Source: Pseudomaricurvus alkylphenolicus (lineage in GTDB: Bacteria; Pseudomonadota; Gammaproteobacteria; Pseudomonadales; Cellvibrionaceae). Taken from it: DNA of 64,000 nucleotides. Of the stretch, positions 24,758-33,539 are shown piece by piece (position 1 is the stretch's first letter; each line of letters opens with the position of its first letter). The translations under genes were made by a program, and so were the position numbers. Where the stretch lies: positions 1 through 64,000 of the forward strand of contig NZ_JAAQPI010000014.1 of the NCBI RefSeq assembly GCF_011683955.1. The letters are read 5' to 3'. A model generated the notes under the pieces. That model did no database searches and was not told the origin of the DNA. It saw only the letters and a program-made list of their open reading frames with translations.

Positions 24758-27751
24758 ATGATCCAAATGAAAAGAACACTGCTGAAGGGCATCTTATACG
24801 GCACGACACTGGCCATCCGACAGGGGTTGAAGTCCAATCCGCCCGCTATCAAGCAAGCGGGTAATACGGATTGTATCGCCCAGATCATGCTTAAAGACAC
24901 CAGCATTGGCCGTTACTATGTGTTCAAAGACGGGCGCATGGTCGAAACCAAATCCGGCCTCTACGCTGGTCAGCCTCAAGTCAGTCTCGTGTTCCAGGAT
25001 GTTGATACCGCGCTTGGATTCCTGTCATTGAATGCCGACTATCATTCGATAGTTCACGACGCAAAGAACTTCAAGGCGGCTGTACTTGGTGACAGTAAAC
25101 TGAGTGTGTGGTTTATGCAGTTGATGAACCTGATTGTCGCCGGTAACCCGCAAATGGGCACCCCTATGCCCGATGGCAGTACGCGTTTTACCACCAATAC
25201 CAATGGTGGCCCGATGTTCGTCTACGTCAAGGATGACAAGATTCTGAGGATGACGCCGATTGACTTCGACGACGAAGACGCGCAGAGCTGGACAATCGAG
25301 GCCCGTGGTAAGAAATTCACACCTCTGAGACAGGGGGTTATCAATCCACATGCCCAGGGACTGAAGTCAACGGTCTACTCCGACAAGCGCATCCTTTACC
25401 CCATGAAGCGCGTTGATTTTGATCCCAACGGTGAGCGCAATCCTCAAAATCGTGGCAAGTCGGGCTACGAGCGTATCAGCTGGGAAGAGGCCACCGACAT
25501 CGTCGCCAACGAAATAAAACGACAGAAGAAAGTGCATGGCCCGGGCGCCATCGCCATGGCGTTTGGATCGCATCACCAGTGGGGAAACGTGGGCTACTAT
25601 CTGTCGGCGTTGCTACGGTTTGGCAATATGATTGGTTTTACCCGTGTAGTGCCCAACCCGGACAGCTGGGAAGGCTGGTACTGGGGGGCGACCCATCATT
25701 TCGGCAACAGCATGCGAGTAGGCATTCCCGGTCACTATGGTTTGGTGGAGGATTGCCTTAAAGAAGCGGAAATGATTGTGTTCTGGTCCAGTGACCCGGA
25801 ATCCACCAACGGCTATGCCAGCGGACTCGAGGGAACACAGCGACGCTTCTGGGCCAAAGAGTTGGGCATCGATTTTGTACACATTGATCCCAACCTCAAT
25901 GCAACCGCTCAACTCTACGGAGGGCGCTGGATTCCCGTCAAGCCTGGTACCGACCCTGCGCTGGCGATTGCGATTATGAATGTTTGGGTCAACGAGGGCC
26001 TCTACGACAAAGACTACGTCGACGGTCGTACGACCGGATTTGAGCAATGGAAGGCCTACTTGCTGGGCGAAGATGATGGCGTACCCAAAACACCGGAATG
26101 GCAAGAGCCCGAAACCGGCGTCAAAGCGCATGTGGTACGAGCGCTGGCACGGGCCTGGGGCAACAAAAAGACCTATCTGGCGGCCGGCGGGCTGGGTACC
26201 GGTTTTGGCGGAGCCTGCCGTAATGCCACGGGCAGTCAATGGGCCCGCAACATGATCTTGATGATGGCGATGCAGGGCTGGGGCAAGCCCGGTGTCAACT
26301 TCGGTAATCTGCAGGCCGGAACACCATTGGATCACTATTTCTACTTCCCCGGATACGCCGAAGGCGGCATCTCCGGAGAGCTGAATTTTACCGCGTGTGC
26401 CGTGAATAACTACCAGCGCATGCCCCACGTCCTGAGCATGAACCCGGTTAAGCAAATGATCCCGCGCCAGCGCCTTGCCGACGCCATTGTCGACGGCAAG
26501 GCGACCGGCTATCTCTGGGACGGTTCGTCGGCGGAGGCGCAGTTTGCGCCATTCCAATACCCGATGCCGGGCTACTCGCCGGTGCACATGATCTACCGCT
26601 ATGGTTCCTCCAGTTTTGGCACGGTCGCCAACTCGGATCGATGGGTGGACATGTATCGTCACGATTCCCTTGAGTGTGTTGTCAACCAGTCCATCTGGAT
26701 GGAAGGCGAAGCCCACTTTGCCGATATCATTCTGCCGGCCTGTACCTCGTTCGAACGCCATGATATCAGTGACTGGGGCAACTCCGGCGGTTACATTCAT
26801 CACAATACCGATCAGCTTAACCATCGCACGGTGGTATTTCAGCACAAGTGCATCGAACCACTGGGGGAGTCCAAGTCCGACTACCAGATTTTTACGGAAA
26901 TCCTCAACAAACTCGGTCTCGGGGCTATGTTTACCGAGGGATGTTCCGAGCTCGATTGGTGCAAGCGCGTATTCGAATCCTCGGATCTGCCAAAATACAC
27001 CAGCTGGAAGAAGTTTCTCAAAAAAGGCTACCACGTGATTGCACCGCCGCCGGAAAACCTGCGCACACCGGCCTACTTCCGCTGGTTTGCGGAAGATCGT
27101 CATAAAGATGTTCCCGAGCCTTTGCCGCTGCCGTCGCAATGGGCCGACGAGGCCGGCAAGGGGCTGCAGACCCCGTCCGGAAAAATTGAGTTTGTCGCCA
27201 CCACGATACAAAGGGGAGATCCCGACAATCCGGAGCGACCGGCCCTGAACCGCTATGTACCCTCTTGGGAGGGGATGCGCACGCAGGAACTGGTGGACAA
27301 ATATCCGCTGCAGCTGATCACCTCACATTCACGCTATACCTTTCACACCTATGGTGACGCCAAGGACAGTACCATCAATGACATCGCTGACCACAGGGTA
27401 TGCATAGACGGCTACTACTACTGGATTTTGCGTATCAACCCTGCTGATGCCAAGGCTCGTGGCTTGCGGCACCACGACCTGGTGCGGGTTCACAATGACC
27501 GGGGCAGCGTTATCTGTGCCATTGATGTATCGCCGCTGATGGCGCCAGGCACACTCAAAAGCTGGGAATCCTGCGCGGAAGTGGATCTCTTTGAAGATCC
27601 GCGATTTGGCAGAGTGGATCGCGGAGGATCGCTGAATCTTCTGACGCCGCAACGCCCGCAGGTGAAAAATACCGAGGGTATGGGTAGCAACTCTTGTCTG
27701 GTTGAGGTCGAAAAGTGGACCTACGCCAACGAAGAATTGATAAGAGCATAG
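24758..27751 (+). CDS. Transhydroxylase/resorcinol-hydroxylase-type molybdopterin subunit with N-terminal SCP2-like domain
   Basis: This 997-residue molybdenum enzyme subunit is about 120 residues longer than Pelobacter transhydroxylase alpha (around 875). Residues about 30-125 resemble an SCP2 sterol-carrier domain (YYVFKDGRMVE, PQVSLVFQDVDTALGFL). The rest follows the DMSO-reductase fold but has no N-terminal CxxC iron-sulfur motif, as in pyrogallol-phloroglucinol transhydroxylase. His272, Asp302, Ser303 and Trp304 have the same spacing as the His144/Asp174/Ser175(Mo ligand)/Trp176 that I recall for that enzyme. There is no Tat signal, so it is cytoplasmic. AGAGG precedes the ATG. The iron-sulfur subunit follows at once. 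Relatives move hydroxyl groups between polyphenols (pyrogallol, 1,2,3,5-tetrahydroxybenzene) or hydroxylate resorcinol. The substrate here is unproven. Confidence 0.85.
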   Translation: MIQMKRTLLKGILYGTTLAIRQGLKSNPPAIKQAGNTDCIAQIMLKDTSIGRYYVFKDGRMVETKSGLYAGQPQVSLVFQDVDTALGFLSLNADYHSIVHDAKNFKAAVLGDSKLSVWFMQLMNLIVAGNPQMGTPMPDGSTRFTTNTNGGPMFVYVKDDKILRMTPIDFDDEDAQSWTIEARGKKFTPLRQGVINPHAQGLKSTVYSDKRILYPMKRVDFDPNGERNPQNRGKSGYERISWEEATDIVANEIKRQKKVHGPGAIAMAFGSHHQWGNVGYYLSALLRFGNMIGFTRVVPNPDSWEGWYWGATHHFGNSMRVGIPGHYGLVEDCLKEAEMIVFWSSDPESTNGYASGLEGTQRRFWAKELGIDFVHIDPNLNATAQLYGGRWIPVKPGTDPALAIAIMNVWVNEGLYDKDYVDGRTTGFEQWKAYLLGEDDGVPKTPEWQEPETGVKAHVVRALARAWGNKKTYLAAGGLGTGFGGACRNATGSQWARNMILMMAMQGWGKPGVNFGNLQAGTPLDHYFYFPGYAEGGISGELNFTACAVNNYQRMPHVLSMNPVKQMIPRQRLADAIVDGKATGYLWDGSSAEAQFAPFQYPMPGYSPVHMIYRYGSSSFGTVANSDRWVDMYRHDSLECVVNQSIWMEGEAHFADIILPACTSFERHDISDWGNSGGYIHHNTDQLNHRTVVFQHKCIEPLGESKSDYQIFTEILNKLGLGAMFTEGCSELDWCKRVFESSDLPKYTSWKKFLKKGYHVIAPPPENLRTPAYFRWFAEDRHKDVPEPLPLPSQWADEAGKGLQTPSGKIEFVATTIQRGDPDNPERPALNRYVPSWEGMRTQELVDKYPLQLITSHSRYTFHTYGDAKDSTINDIADHRVCIDGYYYWILRINPADAKARGLRHHDLVRVHNDRGSVICAIDVSPLMAPGTLKSWESCAEVDLFEDPRFGRVDRGGSLNLLTPQRPQVKNTEGMGSNSCLVEVEKWTYANEELIRA

Positions 27752-27760
27752 GTGGCCAAC

Positions 27761-28606
27761 ATGCAAAAGTGGAATCTGATCATCGATGTGGCGAAGTGCG
27801 AGAATTGCCACAACTGTACCTTGTCAAGCAAGGACGAACACGAAGGCAATGACTTTCCCGGCTACGCCGCCGCGCAGCCGCGCCACGGCGCTGAGTGGAT
27901 AAAAATCAAGCGCAGGGTTCGAGGTGAGGGCACCATGGTTGAGGCCAACTACCAACCCACCATGTGTAATCACTGCGACGACGCACCCTGCCTGGCCGCA
28001 GGTGTTGACGGCGCGGTGAGAAAGCGCGACGACGGCATTGTGATCATAGATCCGGACAAGGCCAAAGGCCGTAAGGATCTGGTGGAGACTTGCCCCTACA
28101 ACGCCATTCACTGGAATGAAGAATTGCAACTGCCTCAAGTCTGGATCTTTGATGCTCACCTGCTGGATCAGGGTTGGAAGGCGCCTCGTTGCCAACAGTC
28201 CTGCCCGACCAAGGCGATAGAAGCCGTGAAGATCACCGATGGGCAAATGAATGCCCGGGTGGCAAGGGAAAAACTGCGAGTCTTGCGGCCGGAGTTCGAG
28301 GCAAAACCAAGAGTCTACTACAAAAATCTGCACCTGATGGACACGGAATTTCTGGGGGGCAGTGTGCAGTGCCGGATCAATGATCAGATCGAATGTATTG
28401 AGGGCGCTGAAGTCAAATTACTGCGTGATAATTGCGAACTGGCAAAGGTGATGACTGATGTATTCGGCGATTTCAAATTTGATGGACTGGAACCCGGCAG
28501 TAAAGATTACACTCTGAAAGTCAGTCATCCGAGCTATGGTTCGGCGTCGGTAACAGCAGATCTTCCCAACAGCCGTTACATTGACAACATCCTGCTCGAG
28601 CCCTGA
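27761..28606 (+). CDS. Transhydroxylase-type iron-sulfur (beta) subunit with transthyretin-like C-domain
   Basis: This 281-residue electron-transfer subunit starts MQKWNLIIDVAKC, five bases after AGGTGG; a GTG nine bases earlier is an alternative. Residues 1-190 form a two-fold ferredoxin unit with CENCHNC, CNHCDDAPC, ETCPYN and CQQSC. The tail from about residue 205 (GGSVQCRIND to YIDNILLEP) is a seven-strand carboxypeptidase-regulatory/prealbumin-like domain, as in Pelobacter AthS. KPRVYYKNL marks the junction. Relative to AthS as I remember it, the fourth Cys of the first motif is Ser and the later CTMC pair is missing (VWIFD), so only two of three [4Fe-4S] clusters seem possible. It forms a pair with the molybdenum subunit and is followed eleven bases later by the extradiol enzyme. 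Confidence 0.85.
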   Translation: MQKWNLIIDVAKCENCHNCTLSSKDEHEGNDFPGYAAAQPRHGAEWIKIKRRVRGEGTMVEANYQPTMCNHCDDAPCLAAGVDGAVRKRDDGIVIIDPDKAKGRKDLVETCPYNAIHWNEELQLPQVWIFDAHLLDQGWKAPRCQQSCPTKAIEAVKITDGQMNARVAREKLRVLRPEFEAKPRVYYKNLHLMDTEFLGGSVQCRINDQIECIEGAEVKLLRDNCELAKVMTDVFGDFKFDGLEPGSKDYTLKVSHPSYGSASVTADLPNSRYIDNILLEP

Positions 28607-28616
28607 GGAAAACAAC

Positions 28617-29552
28617 ATGTCAGTACAGTTTCTCAAACACGTGGCATTGACAATACCACATGAAGACAGTGATCGCGCGATCGACTTTTACGGCGCCTTC
28701 GGATTGCAGGTGCGACGCGGATCTGAACGGATTTCGTTTACCTGCAGCGGGCGTCGTTACGAATCCCTGCTGTTGCTTCCCGGTGACGGTGGCAAGAAAC
28801 TCCATCATATTGCCATGGGAACCAATTCAGAAGGTCTGGCAGACATTCGGCGAAATATGGAGAACTTTGGCCTGTGCAACGAAACCGCGCCGCCGGGTTT
28901 CAGTTCGCAGGTTGACGATGTCTGGTGCCGGAGCCCACAAGGGTTCCTGTTTCACATCAGCGTTTGTGAGCGGGAGCGAGAAGTAACACCGGAGCAACCA
29001 TTCCTGATCAATTCTCCCGGTCACTACAATCGCATCAATGGTGGAGCGCTGCCACCAAAATCCGAACTGCCGACAGTACGCCCACGAAAACTGGGGCACA
29101 GTTTGTTGTTTACACCAGACCTGAACAAGAGCATCGAATTTCTTATACAGGTGCTGGGCATGCGCCTGTCAGATCGCTCTCAGGACGTTGTGGCATTTCT
29201 GCACTGTCAGGGAGGAAGCGATCACCACGTCATCGCCTTGGCGCAGTCAACCGCCATTGGTTTTCATCACGCCAGTTTTATGGTGGCAACGCCGGATGAA
29301 GTGGGTCGCGGTGGGCAACAGATGGCGCAACAGGGTTATGAAAAAGGCTGGGGCTTTGGAAGACACGCCATCGGTTCGAATTTCTTTCACTATGTCCAGG
29401 ACCCTTGGGGCAGTTTTATCGAGTATTATGCCGACATCGACTACATCGACAACAGTGACACCTGGGAAGCCAAAAACTGGCCGCTGGAAGATTCACTGTT
29501 TACCTGGGGACCAAACCCGCCAGAAGATTTTGTTCACAACTACGAGGCGTAG
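28617..29552 (+). CDS. Two-module type I extradiol dioxygenase-like protein (VOC)
   Basis: This 311-residue protein consists of two VOC modules, the architecture of 2,3-dihydroxybiphenyl and catechol 2,3-dioxygenases. The N-terminal module begins LKHVALTIPHED. The C-terminal module, from about residue 160, carries the likely iron ligands: His in LGHSLLF, His in GFHHASF and Glu in FIEYYAD. HYVQDPWGSFIEY matches the family's C-terminal signature. GAGG precedes the ATG. It sits directly after the molybdenum enzyme and before a fumarylacetoacetase-family hydrolase. The three steps of hydroxyl rearrangement, meta ring opening and C-C hydrolysis would make a coherent pathway. The order is inferred from gene context. 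Confidence 0.85.
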   Translation: MSVQFLKHVALTIPHEDSDRAIDFYGAFGLQVRRGSERISFTCSGRRYESLLLLPGDGGKKLHHIAMGTNSEGLADIRRNMENFGLCNETAPPGFSSQVDDVWCRSPQGFLFHISVCEREREVTPEQPFLINSPGHYNRINGGALPPKSELPTVRPRKLGHSLLFTPDLNKSIEFLIQVLGMRLSDRSQDVVAFLHCQGGSDHHVIALAQSTAIGFHHASFMVATPDEVGRGGQQMAQQGYEKGWGFGRHAIGSNFFHYVQDPWGSFIEYYADIDYIDNSDTWEAKNWPLEDSLFTWGPNPPEDFVHNYEA

Positions 29553-29608
29553 CGGATGCCTGCACAGGGTAACCGCAAAAGCCGAATGCAATCGCCAGGA
29601 GACTTATT

Positions 29609-30481
29609 ATGAAATTGGTTCGATTTATCGCTGACAACGGCCCGCGTACGGGAGTGGTTGTAGCAGCCGGAGAAAATGCGAACGGCGGCATTGTCGATTT
29701 GCTTCAGGCAAAGGCCGAATACACCGATATTATGGAGATCATCAACGCCGGACAACCAGCGCTGGAATCCTTGAACAGCGCGGCTGCTGATTGCCCACCG
29801 CACTATCGTCTTGAAGACGTCACGTTGTTGGCGCCCATCGTCAAGCCCGGCAAGTTTCTTGCGATTGGCATGAACTATAAGAAGCATCAACAAGAGGCGG
29901 CCAGGCTGGGTGTGCAGGAGCAGACCAAACAAGTGTGGTTCAACAAGCAGACCAGCTGCATTACTGGCCCTTACGCCGACATCGATCCGGGGGTGACCGA
30001 AAAGCTGGACTATGAGGTGGAGCTCGGCGTGGTGATTGGCAAGCCAGCGAAGGGCGTCAGCAAGGAACATGCCCGCGAGCATATCTTCGGGTATTTTGTT
30101 GTCAATGATGTGTCTGCGCGCGATTGGCAGTTCCATACGCCGACCTTTACCATGGGCAAATCGTTTGATACCCATGGCCCCATGGGCCCCTGGATTGTCA
30201 CGGCTGACGAAATCGATGATCCGCAAAACCTGGGTTTGCGCTGTATCGTCAACGGTGAGGTTCGCCAGTCCAACAACACCTCACAAATGGTGCATGACAT
30301 TGATTCGCAGATAGAGTACCTGTCAACGGCTTTCACATTGGAGTCAGGCGACCTGATTGCTACCGGCACGCCTGAAGGCGTCGGTGTGGCAATGGAGCCG
30401 GCTGTCTTCCTTCAGCCGGGTGATGTCGTGCGCTGCGAAATCGACGCGATAGGTGCTATTGAAAACAAAGTTAAGATCTAA
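29609..30481 (+). CDS. Fumarylacetoacetate hydrolase (FAH)-family protein
   Basis: This 290-residue enzyme has the FAH C-terminal domain, with LAIGMNYKKHQQEA marking its opening. The acidic metal-binding cluster DYEVELGVVIG, VNDVSARDWQ, KSFDTHGPMGPW and TGTPEGVG follow. The residue set matches acylpyruvate hydrolases, 2-hydroxyhepta-2,4-diene-1,7-dioate isomerases and C-C hydrolases. AGGAG precedes the ATG. As the last gene of the run, it most likely hydrolyses or isomerises the ring-fission product of the upstream extradiol enzyme. A strong terminator follows 48 bases after the stop. Confidence 0.9.
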   Translation: MKLVRFIADNGPRTGVVVAAGENANGGIVDLLQAKAEYTDIMEIINAGQPALESLNSAAADCPPHYRLEDVTLLAPIVKPGKFLAIGMNYKKHQQEAARLGVQEQTKQVWFNKQTSCITGPYADIDPGVTEKLDYEVELGVVIGKPAKGVSKEHAREHIFGYFVVNDVSARDWQFHTPTFTMGKSFDTHGPMGPWIVTADEIDDPQNLGLRCIVNGEVRQSNNTSQMVHDIDSQIEYLSTAFTLESGDLIATGTPEGVGVAMEPAVFLQPGDVVRCEIDAIGAIENKVKI

Positions 30482-30528
30482 ATCCACTAAGGATTCAGTC
30501 GAACATCTAAGGGCGTAGCCGCACGCCG

Positions 30529-30557
30529 AAGGGGTCTCATTGAATGAGGCCCCTTTT
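30529..30557. terminator. Bidirectional terminator between converging operons
   Basis: AAGGGGTCTCATT (30529-30541) pairs with AATGAGGCCCCTT (30543-30555), with a few of the innermost bases forming the loop. The hairpin is flanked by A's on the left and TTTT on the right, so it can act on both strands. It separates the forward FAH gene from the reverse molybdenum hydroxylase genes. Confidence 0.8.
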
Positions 30558-30582
30558 GCTTATGCTTATCAATAGGGCCACA

Positions 30583-32799
30583 TCAAACCAATAGCAGGCC
30601 ATGCTTCGAAAGCGGGAAGTCCCGATAACGTTTGCCGGTTGCTCGATATAACGCATTAAGTACGGCGGGTGCCGCGACGGCAATGGTCGGCTCTCCTACG
30701 CCTCCCCAGGTATCAGCACGGCTCTCCATGATAATGGTTTCGACCTCGGGCGTCTGGGCCATGCGCATGGACGGGTAGGTGTCAAAGTTGTGCTGTTCAA
30801 TACGGCCGCCTTTGACGGTACATGCCTGCATGAACAAGGCTGACAGACCAAAGACGAATGAACCGGATACCTGACGTCGAATCTGCGCGGGATTGACAGC
30901 ATAGCCACAGTCCGTGGCCGCAACGATGCGATGTATCTTGACCCGATTACCCTCGGACACTGAGAGTTCGCAGGCGGCCGCGACGTAACTGCCATAAGCA
31001 TGTGCCTGGGCCAGGCCACGGTATCTGTCTTCTGGCGCCGATTGATCCCAGCCAATGCGATCAGCGACCGCATCCAGTACGGCTCGATGGTTGGGGTGCT
31101 CATGCATGTGCTCGCGACGAAAACGGTAAGGGTCCTTGCCGGCGGCCTCAGCCAGTTCATCCATAAAACACTCCAGAAACAGGGCATTTTGATTGATGTT
31201 GACACCTCGCCAGAAGCCGGGCGGCACATGGGAGTTGCGCATTACATAGTCGATCAGCAGCGAGGGAATGCCGTAGCCAATGCTGGCATCACCACCGCGG
31301 TTCAAGCCCTGAAAGACGAAGGGGTCTTTATGGTTGAAGCGGGCATAGAGCTGGGGTCTGGCACCGGCCAGAATCGACTGGCCGCACAGCCGCATTCGCA
31401 GCCCCTGCAATTGACCCTGGTTGCTTATAGCCGCTTGCAACTTGCAATGCATTACCGGGTGGTAGCGGCTGTGAGTCATGTCTTCTTCGCGTGACCAGAG
31501 CAGCTTGACGGGCCGACCGGGAACTTGTCTGGCAATCTGAACGGCCTGGCTGAGAAAGTCATCGTCATAATGCCCCCTGCGGCCGAACCCGCCACCGATA
31601 ATCAGTTTATGGACTTCGCATTGAGCGGGCGGCAGTTCCGAGGCTCTGACGACCTCCTGAAATGCTTTCTCGCCATCTTGTGTGGGTACCCATGCCTCAC
31701 AACGGTGACCATCGTAAAAGACGGTGGCGTTCATGGGTTCCATCGGCGCTTGCGTCTGGTGGGGATAGGCGTAAACCGCCTCCAGCATCTGCTCAGTATT
31801 GTCGAACATACGCTCGGGATCACCGTTGCGGTTGCCGACAACGGCGTCTTCCGACGACAACCCCTCCCTCAGCATAGCGTCGACGGCATCGCTGGTTTGC
31901 GTGGCATTGGGGCCTTCGTCCCATTGGATATCAAGGTTGTCGAGTGCCTTGTTGGCCCGCCACCAAGTGTCGGCTACCACGGCAATCGCATCATCACCAA
32001 TCGTCACCACCTTTTCGATGCCACGTTGCTGTAATACATTTGCTGAACGGTAGCTCTTTAGCCGACCCCCAAAAACCGGACATCTCCGCACGGAGGCATT
32101 TAACATATCCGGCAACCGTACATCAGCTCCATAGACTTGTTTGCCATTGACTTTGTCGCCTGTGTCGAGTCGTTTCAGAGGCTTGCCAATAATCTTCCAG
32201 TCTGCTGGTGACTTGAGCACCAAGCTGTCAAAATTGAACTCCTTCGGTTGGATGTCTTGCGCAAGTCTTGCCGCTTCTTCCGCAACTTCACCGTAGCGAA
32301 ACCGGCGTCCAGAGGGCGCGTGAATAATGACGCCGTTATTCGCGCGACAGTCTCCCCTGTGAACCCTTAATCGTTTTGCAGCGGCCAGTACAAGCAACTC
32401 ACGAGCGATGGCTCCGCCTTTACGTACGTATTCGTGGGAGTCACGAATCCCGTGGCTTCCAAAGGTACCAAAAGCGCCCCAGGGGCGACCGCGTTTCGCA
32501 CTTTCTCCTGGGGTGGGGAATTCGGTTACGATCTTCGACCAATCGCACTCAAGCTCTTCCGCCACCAGTTGCGCCAGTCCTGTGAGTGTGCCCTGGCCCA
32601 TCTCCGAGCGAGCAATACGTATTAACACCGTGTCATCGGATCGAACCACCACCCAGGCATTGACTTCATCGCTCCGAATATTGCCGGTTTCCGTGGCGTT
32701 GGCTGCAGTGGGAATGGCAACGCCGATTGCCAACCCGCTGCAGGCGAGAGCCGATCGGGCAAGAAACACGCGTCGGCTGATTTTGACTTCCGCTTTCAT
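30583..32799 (-). CDS. Molybdenum hydroxylase large subunit, isoquinoline 1-oxidoreductase beta (IorB)-like
   Basis: This 738-residue protein of the xanthine-dehydrogenase superfamily has the molybdenum-binding subunit in the short IorB arrangement. The Tat signal ISRRVFLARSALACSGLAIG directs export of the folded protein. GGGFGRRG, the cofactor-binding loop, and GGVGEPT, which carries the catalytic glutamate, are present. AAGGAG lies six bases before the ATG at 32799; the reading frame is open further upstream without homology. The gene is ten bases downstream of the [2Fe-2S] subunit. Relatives hydroxylate N-heterocycles or oxidise aldehydes in the periplasm. No c-type cytochrome partner gene is adjacent. 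The substrate is unknown. Confidence 0.87.
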   Translation of the reverse strand: MKAEVKISRRVFLARSALACSGLAIGVAIPTAANATETGNIRSDEVNAWVVVRSDDTVLIRIARSEMGQGTLTGLAQLVAEELECDWSKIVTEFPTPGESAKRGRPWGAFGTFGSHGIRDSHEYVRKGGAIARELLVLAAAKRLRVHRGDCRANNGVIIHAPSGRRFRYGEVAEEAARLAQDIQPKEFNFDSLVLKSPADWKIIGKPLKRLDTGDKVNGKQVYGADVRLPDMLNASVRRCPVFGGRLKSYRSANVLQQRGIEKVVTIGDDAIAVVADTWWRANKALDNLDIQWDEGPNATQTSDAVDAMLREGLSSEDAVVGNRNGDPERMFDNTEQMLEAVYAYPHQTQAPMEPMNATVFYDGHRCEAWVPTQDGEKAFQEVVRASELPPAQCEVHKLIIGGGFGRRGHYDDDFLSQAVQIARQVPGRPVKLLWSREEDMTHSRYHPVMHCKLQAAISNQGQLQGLRMRLCGQSILAGARPQLYARFNHKDPFVFQGLNRGGDASIGYGIPSLLIDYVMRNSHVPPGFWRGVNINQNALFLECFMDELAEAAGKDPYRFRREHMHEHPNHRAVLDAVADRIGWDQSAPEDRYRGLAQAHAYGSYVAAACELSVSEGNRVKIHRIVAATDCGYAVNPAQIRRQVSGSFVFGLSALFMQACTVKGGRIEQHNFDTYPSMRMAQTPEVETIIMESRADTWGGVGEPTIAVAAPAVLNALYRATGKRYRDFPLSKHGLLLV

Positions 32800-32809
32800 G
32801 GTTGGCTCC

Positions 32810-33265
32810 TTAGTCTTGATCGGCGGCGGCAAGATGTATGGCTTGGCGAACTTCTTGAAAAGTACCACAGCGACAAATATTGGTAATCTGATCGTCAATG
32901 TCTGCGTCGGACGGAGAAGGGGTTGTCTCCAGCAACGCCACAGTGGCCATAATCATTCCTGACTGACAATAGCCGCATTGAGGGGCGTCGGCTTCGATCC
33001 ATGCCCGTTGTATTTTGTGTAACTTGCCGCTCCTTTCCAGGCCTTCGATGGTGGTTATTTTTTTACCGGAGGCTGCGGCAATCGGGAAAACGCAGGATCG
33101 CAATGCAATTCCGTCCACCTGTACCGTACAGGCTCCGCATTGTGCTTTACCACAACCATACTTTGTGCCTGTCAGGCTAAGTTGTTCCCGTAATACCCAC
33201 AGCAGTGGCGTGTCGGGTTCAACATCAAGGGAGTACTCTTTGTCGTTGACGGTCAGACGGATCAT
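32810..33265 (-). CDS. [2Fe-2S] subunit of molybdenum hydroxylase, IorA-like
   Basis: This 151-residue electron-transfer subunit has a plant-ferredoxin-type cluster motif ([16 protein letters not shown]) and a second helical-domain cluster (QCGYCQSGM with NICRCGT). This is the standard small subunit of xanthine-oxidase-family enzymes. AAGGAG precedes the ATG. An in-frame extension upstream is not homologous and is rejected. It is the first gene of the two-gene reverse unit, with 274 bases separating it from the divergent TonB receptor. There is no Tat signal of its own, so it is probably carried out together with the large subunit. Confidence 0.9.
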   Translation of the reverse strand: MIRLTVNDKEYSLDVEPDTPLLWVLREQLSLTGTKYGCGKAQCGACTVQVDGIALRSCVFPIAAASGKKITTIEGLERSGKLHKIQRAWIEADAPQCGYCQSGMIMATVALLETTPSPSDADIDDQITNICRCGTFQEVRQAIHLAAADQD

Positions 33266-33539
33266 GGTTTCTCCTTGTGAAGGTGGGGAAAAAACAGCCG
33301 GAAATTCAGGGCGAGGATACTGGAAATTTGCTGCCGGAGGAAAGCAATTTCTGCGATAGAATTTTGGCATCAAAACGCCATGATCAATATCTTGTTTGCC
33401 TGCAGGCATTGGAGATAAAGTGTGGCACACACGGAAAAGAAAACCGTAAAAAAACGCTGCTTTAACTGCCTACAATTATAAGTACTGGTGTTGTTATATC
33501 GCGGCTATTCAATAACAAAACTTTCGGACGGAGAGAATG

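Noticed and set aside
25613-27211. 532-codon reverse open frame opposite the molybdenum subunit
   Set aside because: Antisense shadow of a GC-rich gene. The forward frame has clear homology and the reverse has none.
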